Source of the DNA: Prevotellaceae bacterium
GTDB lineage: Bacteria; Bacteroidota; Bacteroidia; Bacteroidales; UBA932
Reading direction: 5' to 3'
Length of the DNA: 6,054 nt
Assembly: GCA_031278495.1 (NCBI GenBank)
Contig: JAITKG010000069.1
Span: 1-6,054, forward strand
Positions 1 to 5,919 of the stretch are shown piece after piece (position 1 is the first letter of the stretch; every line of letters starts with the position of its first letter). The translations under genes and the position numbers were made by a program. A model generated the notes under the pieces. It was not told the DNA's origin. It was given only the letters and a program-made list of their open reading frames with translations, and ran no database searches.

Positions 1-44
1 GCAACGCTTGCAAGCATTGCGAAAAGAAAGAAAATTTTTTTCAT
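1..44 (-). CDS. N-terminus of an exported protein (partial)
   Basis: An ATG read leftward from position 44 opens a frame running off the window edge. Its first 14 residues are MKKIFFLFAMLASV: two lysines, then an unbroken hydrophobic stretch ending in small residues. That is a typical start of a Sec signal peptide, or of a lipoprotein signal whose cysteine would lie outside the window. The upstream sequence is AT-rich with no Shine-Dalgarno motif, which is normal in Bacteroidota. The nearest good promoter on this strand (394-424) is about 350 bases upstream, so the gene may be read through the structured RNA region, or have a weaker promoter of its own that I could not identify with confidence. 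The mature protein is not visible, so its function cannot be named. Confidence 0.7.
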   Translation of the reverse strand, partial: MKKIFFLFAMLASV

Positions 45-72
45 AAAATTTAATTGTTAATTGTTATTATTT

Positions 73-147
73 TTGCAGCTTTGGAGATTGTTTTATACAC
101 ATACCCACAAACACAAACGATATTTATAAAACAACCTCCTGCTGCAA
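73..147. repeat. Long imperfect inverted repeat / stem-loop
   Basis: The arms at 73-97 and 125-147 are complementary. TTGCAGC pairs with GCTGCAA, GGAG (83-86) with CTCC (136-139), and TTGTTTTATA (88-97) perfectly with TATAAAACAA (125-134). The only interruptions are a TTT/T bulge and one A/C mismatch. The loop is 27 bases. On the plus strand the stem is followed by six T (148-153), so it resembles a rho-independent terminator in that direction, yet no rightward gene lies upstream of it. On the minus strand it would sit in the leader of the exported-protein gene, about 30 bases before its ATG, without a T-run after it. It could be a leader hairpin, a terminator, or a small palindromic element; the structure is clear, the role is not. 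Confidence 0.7.
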
Positions 148-224
148 TTTTTTATTCGCTGCCATATTTTATTGTTTCTATTCCTCGTTATGATGTATTA
201 AACAATAAACGAAACATGAACTTA

Positions 225-388
225 AACTTATTCAGTGAAAGGTTATCGACTACCCATATCTACAACAAGCAAAGTCCACGTTTTTCGCAGATTTTATTTA
301 CTCCGTAGATATTGAAAAATGGTCGATATTCTTCACTGGGAATAAAAACCAGCATATTTGCTGACTCAATCTAAAAAGAACATATTAG
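225..388 (-). ncRNA. Candidate structured RNA (Bacteroidales-1 / 6S-like?)
   Basis: Downstream of a strong leftward promoter, five nested helices stack into one rod. By plus-strand position they are 227-232 with 341-346, 233-239 with 332-338, 244-252 with 320-328, 256-263 with 305-312, and a terminal hairpin 270-280 with 286-296 around a five-base loop. The helices are separated only by small bulges and internal loops. A small extra hairpin (350-354 with 359-363) precedes the rod in the minus-strand transcript. In the terminal hairpin the minus strand forms G-U pairs where the plus strand would have A/C mismatches, favouring leftward transcription; two weaker positions point the other way. 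The size of roughly 165-190 nt, the rod shape and the promoter at the 5' end fit what is known of the Bacteroidales-1 motif and 6S RNA, but I see no diagnostic sequence and no clear closing stem. The 3' end is a guess. It could instead be a regulatory leader of the gene at 44. Confidence 0.5.
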
Positions 389-393
389 CACTG

Positions 394-424
394 CAAATAT
401 AGAACTAATTTTTTTACCTACAAA
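394..424 (-). promoter_or_regulatory. Bacteroidota-type promoter, leftward
   Basis: Read on the minus strand, TTTG (424-421) is followed after exactly 19 bases by TATATTTG (401-394), matching the -33 TTTG and -7 TAnnTTTG elements used by the primary sigma factor of this phylum. The spacing is identical to that of the mfd promoter in this window. Initiation would fall near 386-389, immediately before the rod-forming region. Confidence 0.65.
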
Positions 425-538
425 TTTTTTTTACGCTATCCGGAAAAACATGTGAAAGAAATTGCGGACGAATTGGAAAAATTACGCGCTTCATAGCACA
501 TGCTTAATGTCATCCCTTTTGCAGGAAATTTTTACCGG

Positions 539-572
539 TTGGCATATAATTGATAAATTTCGCGTATCTTTG
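539..572 (+). promoter_or_regulatory. Bacteroidota-type promoter for the 455-residue gene
   Basis: TATCTTTG at 565-572 is an exact TAnnTTTG element. A TTG at 539-541 is the best -33 candidate, but the 23-base spacer is longer than the 19 seen at the two other sites. Initiation near 578 would leave a leader of about 20 bases before the ATG at 599, which supports that start codon. Confidence 0.5.
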
Positions 573-598
573 GGCATTGAATTCAAAACCAGCCGGAC

Positions 599-1966
599 AT
601 GCCTAAAAGTAAAACCAACCGTAAACGGGCAAAAAAGAGTTACCGTCCTTCCCAGCCCAAAAACTACTTTAAGCAGCGGCCGCCGCAGGCGCATCTGCGG
701 CGCATGGAAGAAGTGGGACGCAAACTGCTCCGCATCGTGGGCGTTGACGACTCTTTCCTTGACCGGATGACCAAGCAACAATTGCACGCGATACTGACCC
801 ATCCGTGCGAAAAGCCGCATGTAGTGATAAAAAAAGGCGAACGTGTTCCCCGCTCTTTTTTGCGCTACGTTCGTTCCTCCTTGTTTGCCAGTCTGGAGAT
901 CCACACCCTGGATAACGACGCCGGCGTCGACCTTTCGCTTGCCGACGCCCTGAGCTACGGTTTCGCTTTTTTCGACGGAATGACCCTGTATCCCGGATGG
1001 AAACACATCGTGCTGGGCGAGGTAGAAGCCGTGAAGGCGGCGCTCAAAGCGCTAAACGATGCGGAAATATTCCTCCGGCGTACGCAAGACCAGGTAATCT
1101 GCCTTATCAGGATGCCGTTGATGAATATCTCGCAGGTGCAATTCCGGCTATACGGTTGTCTGGGCAATTATGAGATGCGTCCATCGGGCGCCATTGGTTT
1201 GACGATTGCCCTCACCTCCGCCGTGCCCGAATGTATTTCGTTCCAACATTTCGATATATGGCGAAAAGCCTACCGGTTCTGCATAGGACCCATACAAATG
1301 CTGGAGATGTTGCCTGCTAAAATCCGCTACAGCGCTATCTTTCCCACCTGCCGCGAGGAGGACGACCGGGAACTCTCTATCTACATCCAGCAACACGCTA
1401 TCCTCCGACTTAAGGAACGCCTCCAAATTCTTCCGCCAACCGAACGGATGATGCTTCTTTACAGTTCGCTGATGTTGTCGCCGATCATAACGCCGGGTCC
1501 CGATGACCAGCCTCTCTTCGTTGCCCATATTGACAATAATAAAAATGTAAAAAAAGAGAAATTTGGTTACTTCTCTTTCGTCATACAGGGCGACAAACTG
1601 TTTATCCTTACATTCCTGCCCATCACCAGCGCCTTAACCCCCGAAGGGAAACGCCTGCAAAAAAGGCTTCATCTATCCACAAAAGATATCACCTATTTGG
1701 GGATGGATTCGTTGAACTTTTTATTCGACATTGATTTCGAACAAATCCCTTTGTTGAAGGAGGCATTGGTACAGTCCGGAATTTACGAGGCAAAGAAACA
1801 TCTTCAAAGATGGTTGTCGCTTCCGGACACGATAAACGATAAACAAACCGCTTTCATCAAAAAATACCTCGAAGAACACCCCGCCAACTGTCCCGACACG
1901 CCGGAACTGCCGGACGACGACGATTTCAACGAACCGGCAAATTTGCCAACGGGGGAAAATACCTGA
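599..1966 (+). CDS. Uncharacterised 455-residue protein
   Basis: I do not recognise this protein. It starts at ATG 599, about 27 bases after a TAnnTTTG element, and ends at TGA 1966. The first 30 residues are very basic (MPKSKTNRKRAKKSYRP...), suggesting nucleic-acid binding or a disordered tail. There is no signal peptide or obvious membrane helix, so it is probably cytoplasmic. The middle is mixed alpha/beta. At residues 266-275 lies HAILRLKERL, a histidine-plus-basic helix, followed at 322-342 by a strongly hydrophobic beta-hairpin-like segment (FGYFSFVIQGDKLFILTFLPI). This order faintly recalls small RelE-like/DUF4258-type folds, but the similarity is too weak to assign. The C-terminus is acidic and proline-rich (PELPDDDDF at 435-443). 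It lies 107 bases upstream of the mfd start, but mfd has its own promoter, so the two need not share a transcript. Codon use resembles that of mfd, arguing for a resident gene. Confidence 0.85.
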   Translation: MPKSKTNRKRAKKSYRPSQPKNYFKQRPPQAHLRRMEEVGRKLLRIVGVDDSFLDRMTKQQLHAILTHPCEKPHVVIKKGERVPRSFLRYVRSSLFASLEIHTLDNDAGVDLSLADALSYGFAFFDGMTLYPGWKHIVLGEVEAVKAALKALNDAEIFLRRTQDQVICLIRMPLMNISQVQFRLYGCLGNYEMRPSGAIGLTIALTSAVPECISFQHFDIWRKAYRFCIGPIQMLEMLPAKIRYSAIFPTCREEDDRELSIYIQQHAILRLKERLQILPPTERMMLLYSSLMLSPIITPGPDDQPLFVAHIDNNKNVKKEKFGYFSFVIQGDKLFILTFLPITSALTPEGKRLQKRLHLSTKDITYLGMDSLNFLFDIDFEQIPLLKEALVQSGIYEAKKHLQRWLSLPDTINDKQTAFIKKYLEEHPANCPDTPELPDDDDFNEPANLPTGENT

Positions 1967-2032
1967 ATGAAGGAAAACATTTAGCGTTCACCTCTTATGC
2001 ATTTGTAAATACATGTACGGGAAGCTTGAAAT

Positions 2033-2063
2033 TTTGAAATCTTTGAATTTTGGAATACCTTTG
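2033..2063 (+). promoter_or_regulatory. Bacteroidota-type promoter for mfd
   Basis: TTTG at 2033-2036 and TACCTTTG at 2056-2063 are separated by 19 bases, an exact -33/-7 arrangement. Initiation is expected around 2067-2071. That places the upstream in-frame TTG (2050) before the transcript and leaves only a few bases ahead of the GTG at 2074. The site sits in a run of degenerate TTGAAAT-like repeats (2026-2056). Confidence 0.65.
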
Positions 2064-2073
2064 CTCCCGTAAA

Positions 2074-5000
2074 GTGGATACGCAAACATTCATCAGCTGT
2101 TTTGCCGCTCAGGAAGCCTGCCGGCAAATGCTTTCGCTGCACGCTGCGAAAGACGGGCAAATTACGCTCCTGCGCGGCCTGCACGGCGCAGCGCGCACGC
2201 TGGCGGCAGCGGCGCTGTTCAACAGTTCGGAGGCGAACTTTATATATATAGCGTCCAACCGCGACGACGCAGAATACCGCAGCCACGACCTGGAACTGTG
2301 GTGCAACCCTGAAAGCGTTTTCTTCCTTCCCGCTTCCTTCAAGCGCAGCATTGAATATGGACAGCCCGACACGTCGAACCGGGTGCAGCGCACCGCCGCG
2401 CTGAATGCCTTGCGCGCCCGCCGTCCGTGCCTGACGGTTACTTATCCCGAAGCCCTTGCCGAACTGGTGGTGGCGCGTGAAGAGATGGAGCGCAACCTGC
2501 TGCCGCTGCATACCGGCGAACATATTTCCATGGATTTCCTTTGCGAAACCCTGCACTCTTACGGCTTCGAGCGCGTCGATTTCGTGGCGGAGCCGGGACA
2601 GTATGCCGTGCGCGGAAGCATTGTCGATGCTTTTTCTTTTGCCGGCAACCTTCCTTTCCGCATTGACTTCTTTGGCGACGAGGTGGAAAGTATCCGCACG
2701 TTCAATGTTGATACGCAACTGTCGGAGCAGCGGCTTGCAAGCATGGAAATTATTGCGGACTTGCAGGAAACCGCCGGCGGCGTCCGGTATTCCACCTTGT
2801 TTGAATTTGCCGGCAGCCCGCTAACGGTATGGGTGGAAGAATGGAAATATACACTCGGCGTATTGGAATTACTGTGGGAAAAAGAACCGCTGCGTCACCG
2901 CCTGATGCCACCGGAAGCGTTATTCGGGGAACGGGGCGCGGAGCACGGGGAACGCCTGCAGGCAGGCAAAGAAGCAATCGTCCTGTTCACATACGGGGAA
3001 CGGGACACGGAACACGGAACACAAGGAACGGCGCCCAAGTTTCCCCATGCCCCGCGCAAAGCGTCCGCTGTTGCGTTCTCCACCTCCCCGCAACCGGTAT
3101 TCAACAAGAACTTCGAGTTGCTCGCCGCCGACATCACCGCACACGCCGAACAGGGCTACCGTACCTGTATCTTTTCCGAAAACAGCGCCCAGACGGAGCG
3201 GCTGAAAGCGATTTTTGCATCTATCAGGAAAACGCATCTTCCGTTTGAGTTTGTGCCGTTCACGCCGCACGAAGGATTTATTGACCACACGCTGCGTATC
3301 TGCTGCTACACCGACCACCAGTTGTTCGAGCGTTACCACCGCGTGCCGTTGCGCCGCGCTGTAGAGAAAAGCGAACGGCTGACGTGGCAGGAATTGACTG
3401 GCATGCAAACCGGCGACTACATCGTGCATATTGACCACGGTATTGGCGTCTTCGGCGGATTGGTCAAGATGAATGTAGAGGGGAAAACGCAGGAAGCGGT
3501 GAAGCTGATTTATCGCGACAATGATGTATTGTTTGTCAATATCCACGGGCTGCACCGCATTGCGAAGTACAAAAGCAGGGATAGCGAACCGCCGAAAATA
3601 AACAAGCTCGGCAGCGCGCTCTGGCAAAACATGAAGCAGTCTGCCAAACGGAAAGTAAAGGATATTGCGCGCGAACTCATTGCCCTGTATGCCCTGCGCA
3701 AACAGACCGAAGGCTTTGCTTTCGCCGGCGACACCTGCATGCAGCATGAACTCGAAGCGTCGTTTATTTATGAAGACACGCCCGACCAGCTCAAAGCCAC
3801 GCAAGCCGTGAAAGCCGACATGGAACGCCCCTGTCCCATGGACCGGCTCATCTGCGGCGACGTCGGCTTCGGGAAAACGGAAGTGGCTATCCGCGCGGCG
3901 TTCAAAGCCGCCGCCGCCGGCAAACAGGCCGCCGTGCTGGTGCCTACCACCATTCTGGCATTACAGCATTATAAAACATTCTCGGCACGGCTGGCGGATT
4001 TCCCGGTAACGGTCGATTATGTATCGCGCCTGCGTTCCGCCAGACAGGGAAAGGAAACGCTGCAGGCGCTGGCGCAGGGAAAAATTGATATTATCATCGG
4101 GACGCACAAACTGCTGGGAAAGGATGTCCGCTTCAAAGATCTGGGACTGCTCATCATCGACGAAGAACAAAAGTTCGGCGTTTCGGCAAAGGAAAAACTG
4201 CGGCAACTGAAACTCCACGTTGATACGCTGACCATGACCGCTACGCCTATTCCGCGCACGTTGCAGTTTTCGCTGATGGGGGCGCGCGACCTCTCCCTCA
4301 TCCACACGCCGCCGCCCAACCGCCATCCGGTAGTTACGGAAATACATCCGTTCCACGAAAACATTATCCGCGATGCTATCCGGTACGAGCTACAGCGCGG
4401 CGGGCAAGTGTTTTTCGTACACAATCGCGTGCAGGATATCCAGGCAATGGCAGATACTGTCCGGCGCATCTGCCCGGAAGCGTCGCTCGGCATCGGGCAC
4501 GGGCAAATGCCTTCCGCACAATTGGAGAAAGTAATACTGGAGTTTATGAGCGGCGACTTCGACGTACTGCTCTGCACTACGATCATCGAAAACGGACTGG
4601 ATATACCGAATGCGAATACCATTATCGTGAACGGCGCACAGCATTTCGGGTTGAGCGATTTGCACCAGTTGCGCGGTCGCGTGGGGCGTTCCAACCGGAA
4701 AGCCTTTTGTTACCTGCTTGCGCCGCCGCCCATCGCCCTTACCGACGATGCACGCCGCCGCCTGAAAGCCATTGAAACGTTCTCGGAACTGGGCAGCGGC
4801 TTCAACATCGCCATGCAGGATCTGGACATCCGCGGCGCAGGCAACCTGCTGGGCGGCGAACAAAGCGGATTTATCGCCGATCTCGGCTTTGAAACCTACC
4901 AGAAAATCCTGAACGAAGCATTGGCAGAATTAGCCGCAGACAATGGCAGCGGGCAGTGGACGGCAGACAGCGGGCAGGCGGCAGCGGGCGGTAATAATAC

Positions 5001-5493
5001 AGCCGGCGACAGTCAACTGCCTGCCGCAGACTGCCTGCTGCCTGCCGCAGACTGCGCTATTGATACCGATATGGAAATACTGATTCCCGACAGCTATGTC
5101 AGCAACGCCACCGAAAAGCTGCGGCTCTACAAGGAACTGGACAATATCACCGATGAAGGGCAATTGCAAAAAATGATTGCCGGGCTGGTTGACCGTTTCG
5201 GCGCTTTGCCGCCCGAAGTGGAACAATTGTGCGATATTGTCCGGTTGCGGCGCAGGGCGATGGCGCTGGGGTTTGAAAAAATAACGCTTAAGAATAAACT
5301 GATGATTGCTTATTTCACAGGCAACCGGCAATCGAATTATTACCGTTCGCCGCTATTTGCCCATATTTTACGGTATATCCAGGAGCATCCCAAAACATTT
5401 ACCGTAAAAGAACAGCACAACAAATTATCCCTGACGGTCAAGAATGTCCCCACTGTCCGGACAGCCATACATGAACTAAAAGCTATGAACTAA
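2074..5493 (+). CDS. mfd: Transcription-repair coupling factor Mfd
   Basis: Mfd is a cytoplasmic ATP-driven DNA translocase that pushes RNA polymerase off lesions and recruits UvrA for nucleotide excision repair. Numbering from GTG 2074 (1139 residues, usual family length), the order is: UvrB-like N-terminal module with FERVDFVAEPGQYAVRG (165-181) and FRIDFFGDEVESIRTF; the CarD-like polymerase-binding domain beginning near 440 with GDYIVHIDHGIGVF; the superfamily 2 helicase with Walker A GDVGFGKT (595-602), DEEQ box (696-699), TATPIPRTLQFSLMGARDLS, and QLRGRVGR (865-872) before the translocation motif; and the C-terminal autoinhibitory domain (about 995 on, DMEILIPDSYVSNATEKLRLYKELDNI). All catalytic motifs look intact. 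An in-frame TTG at 2050 would add eight residues, but the promoter overlaps it; ATG 2128 would remove the first helix. Two in-frame repeat-rich inserts (about 285-329 and 956-994) are unusual, and the last codons lie in a tandem repeat. Confidence 0.96.
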   Translation: MDTQTFISCFAAQEACRQMLSLHAAKDGQITLLRGLHGAARTLAAAALFNSSEANFIYIASNRDDAEYRSHDLELWCNPESVFFLPASFKRSIEYGQPDTSNRVQRTAALNALRARRPCLTVTYPEALAELVVAREEMERNLLPLHTGEHISMDFLCETLHSYGFERVDFVAEPGQYAVRGSIVDAFSFAGNLPFRIDFFGDEVESIRTFNVDTQLSEQRLASMEIIADLQETAGGVRYSTLFEFAGSPLTVWVEEWKYTLGVLELLWEKEPLRHRLMPPEALFGERGAEHGERLQAGKEAIVLFTYGERDTEHGTQGTAPKFPHAPRKASAVAFSTSPQPVFNKNFELLAADITAHAEQGYRTCIFSENSAQTERLKAIFASIRKTHLPFEFVPFTPHEGFIDHTLRICCYTDHQLFERYHRVPLRRAVEKSERLTWQELTGMQTGDYIVHIDHGIGVFGGLVKMNVEGKTQEAVKLIYRDNDVLFVNIHGLHRIAKYKSRDSEPPKINKLGSALWQNMKQSAKRKVKDIARELIALYALRKQTEGFAFAGDTCMQHELEASFIYEDTPDQLKATQAVKADMERPCPMDRLICGDVGFGKTEVAIRAAFKAAAAGKQAAVLVPTTILALQHYKTFSARLADFPVTVDYVSRLRSARQGKETLQALAQGKIDIIIGTHKLLGKDVRFKDLGLLIIDEEQKFGVSAKEKLRQLKLHVDTLTMTATPIPRTLQFSLMGARDLSLIHTPPPNRHPVVTEIHPFHENIIRDAIRYELQRGGQVFFVHNRVQDIQAMADTVRRICPEASLGIGHGQMPSAQLEKVILEFMSGDFDVLLCTTIIENGLDIPNANTIIVNGAQHFGLSDLHQLRGRVGRSNRKAFCYLLAPPPIALTDDARRRLKAIETFSELGSGFNIAMQDLDIRGAGNLLGGEQSGFIADLGFETYQKILNEALAELAADNGSGQWTADSGQAAAGGNNTAGDSQLPAADCLLPAADCAIDTDMEILIPDSYVSNATEKLRLYKELDNITDEGQLQKMIAGLVDRFGALPPEVEQLCDIVRLRRRAMALGFEKITLKNKLMIAYFTGNRQSNYYRSPLFAHILRYIQEHPKTFTVKEQHNKLSLTVKNVPTVRTAIHELKAMN
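2925..3029 (+). repeat. In-frame heptamer repeats in mfd (CGGGGAA family)
   Basis: Two runs of 7-base units lie in the same orientation inside mfd. The first (2925-2952) reads CGGGGAA, CGGGGCG, CGGAGCA, CGGGGAA. The second (2993-3027) reads ACGGGGA, ACGGGAC, ACGGAAC, ACGGAAC, ACAAGGA. About 40 bases separate them, including the palindrome GCCTGCAGGC. The encoded peptide is rich in Gly, Glu, Arg and His (GERGAEHGERL and YGERDTEHGTQG) and does not resemble the surrounding Mfd domain. The block falls between the UvrB-like module and the conserved segment beginning AVAFSTSPQPVFNKNFELL. Confidence 0.8.
4945..5058 (+). repeat. In-frame inverted heptamer arrays in mfd (CTGCCTG family)
   Basis: From 4945 to 4993 seven 7-base units follow one another: GGCAGCG, GGCAGTG, GACGGCA, GACAGCG, GGCAGGC, GGCAGCG, GGCGGTA. 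After a 23-base spacer, 5017-5058 holds the opposite orientation: CTGCCTG, CCGCAGA, CTGCCTG, CTGCCTG, CCGCAGA, CTGCGCT. Positions 4945-4966 match the reverse complement of 5021-5042 at 18 of 22 bases, so the two halves could form a hairpin. In protein the left half gives a Gly/Ser/Ala-rich stretch and the right half a duplicated LPAADC. The block fills the linker between the helicase part and the C-terminal domain. Confidence 0.8.
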
Positions 5494-5540
5494 GAGTTAT
5501 GAACTAAGAGTTATGAACTAAGAGTTAAGAACTAGGGGTT
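5471..5540 (+). repeat. Five tandem 14-base repeats before the four-helix gene
   Basis: Three perfect units of ATGAACTAAGAGTT (5485-5498, 5499-5512, 5513-5526) are flanked by a divergent unit on each side: ATGAACTAAAAGCT (5471-5484, 12 of 14 identical) and AAGAACTAGGGGTT (5527-5540). The array begins within the last codons of mfd, supplies its TAA stop (5491-5493), and ends exactly at the ATG of the next gene. Each unit contains the near-palindrome AACT-AAG-AGTT. Confidence 0.92.
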
Positions 5541-5919
5541 ATGAAGAAGAAATCTATATTGAGGGAAAAAAGTTATCGCTTTGCCATAAGGATTGTACGA
5601 CTTTCCCAATTCCTGAAGAACGATAAAAAAGAATACATATTGTACAAGCAAATTTTAAGAAGCGGAACGGCTATCGGTGCGTTAATTCGCGAAGCGGAAT
5701 ATGCCCAAAGTACTGCGGACTTTGTCAATAAATTTAACATATCACTGAAAGAAGCAAATGAAACGGCTTATTGGCTGTCCTTACTCAGGGATACGGATTA
5801 CATAGATTTGAATTTATATACGAGTTTATTTCAGGATTGTGACGAACTGATTTGTATGCTCGTCTCCACCATTAAAACCCTTAAAGAAAAAAACTCTTAA
5901 CTCTTAGTTCTTAACTCTT
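5520..5919. mobile_element. Candidate repeat-bounded cassette around the four-helix gene
   Basis: A 21-base sequence at 5520-5540 matches the reverse complement of 5899-5919 at 19 positions. These inverted ends tightly enclose the four-helix-bundle gene: the left one touches its ATG and the right one overlaps its TAA. The whole unit is about 400 bp. No transposase is present and I see no clear target-site duplication, so if it moves it must rely on functions supplied elsewhere. The unit is itself partly palindromic, which inflates apparent inverted matches; the AAG versus CTT centres still show opposite orientation. Treat as a hypothesis. Confidence 0.4.
5541..5900 (+). CDS. Four-helix-bundle protein (23S rRNA intervening-sequence family)
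   Basis: This 119-residue protein matches the family known as four helix bundle protein / 23S rRNA-intervening sequence protein (S23, related in fold to the Avd accessory protein of diversity-generating retroelements). The hallmarks are visible: LRSGTAIGALIREAEYAQS, then DFVNKFNISLKEANETAYWLSLL, followed by an amphipathic final helix ending in lysines. Length is typical and nothing seems truncated. Related bundles bind nucleic acids through a basic surface, but the cellular role of stand-alone copies is not established. It begins immediately after a tandem repeat array; the last unit gives an AGGGG two bases before the ATG, too close for a standard ribosome site. No reverse transcriptase, variable repeat or rRNA lies in the window, so a retroelement or rRNA-insert role is unsupported here. 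Inverted repeats on both sides suggest it was inserted as a unit. Confidence 0.9.
   Translation: MKKKSILREKSYRFAIRIVRLSQFLKNDKKEYILYKQILRSGTAIGALIREAEYAQSTADFVNKFNISLKEANETAYWLSLLRDTDYIDLNLYTSLFQDCDELICMLVSTIKTLKEKNS

Larger units (their letters stand above)
45..598. other. AT-rich intergenic region between divergent genes
   Basis: This 554-base stretch separates the leftward exported-protein gene from the rightward 455-residue gene. From left to right it holds two copies of the heptamer TTAATTG (50-63), a long inverted repeat (73-147), a T-rich unstructured stretch (148-225), a rod-forming region (227-346) with a small hairpin (350-363), a leftward promoter (394-424), a short coding-like stretch without a start codon (419-496), and a rightward promoter (539-572). 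The open frames here are short, AT-driven and lack protein-like composition, so I call none of them genes. Confidence 0.7.

Noticed and set aside
68..75. Plus-strand TATTTTTG as a -7 promoter element
   Set aside because: It fits TAnnTTTG, but there is no TTTG/TTG at the proper distance upstream and no rightward gene directly downstream; it also overlaps the arm of the inverted repeat.
54..308. An 84-codon plus-strand frame in the left intergenic region
   Set aside because: It crosses both the long inverted repeat and the rod-forming RNA region, and its composition follows AT-rich noncoding DNA.
462..770. A 102-codon plus-strand frame overlapping the start of the 455-residue gene
   Set aside because: It overlaps a better supported gene in another frame and has a frame-shifted, Arg/Ser/Trp-rich composition.
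1997..2014. Short palindrome ATG-ATTT / AAAT-CAT as a terminator for the 455-residue gene
   Set aside because: The two-base loop and AT-only stem are too weak, and no T-run follows.
1981..2718. A 245-codon open frame on the minus strand across the mfd promoter and N-terminus
   Set aside because: It is antisense to conserved Mfd sequence and its tail runs through the AT-rich spacer; no promoter or protein-like motifs support it.
2920..3804. A 294-codon open frame on the minus strand inside mfd
   Set aside because: It lies antisense to clear Mfd domains, is unlike any family I know, and arises from the GC-rich codon pattern of mfd.
4017..4694. A 225-codon minus-strand frame over the Mfd helicase motifs
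   Set aside because: It is a shadow of strongly conserved helicase codons, with no independent evidence.
5471..5540. CRISPR array
   Set aside because: The units are contiguous 14-base tandem repeats with no spacers, and no cas gene is present.
5541..5900. Diversity-generating retroelement accessory gene (Avd)
   Set aside because: The fold family is related, but no reverse transcriptase, template repeat or variable repeat is visible in the window.
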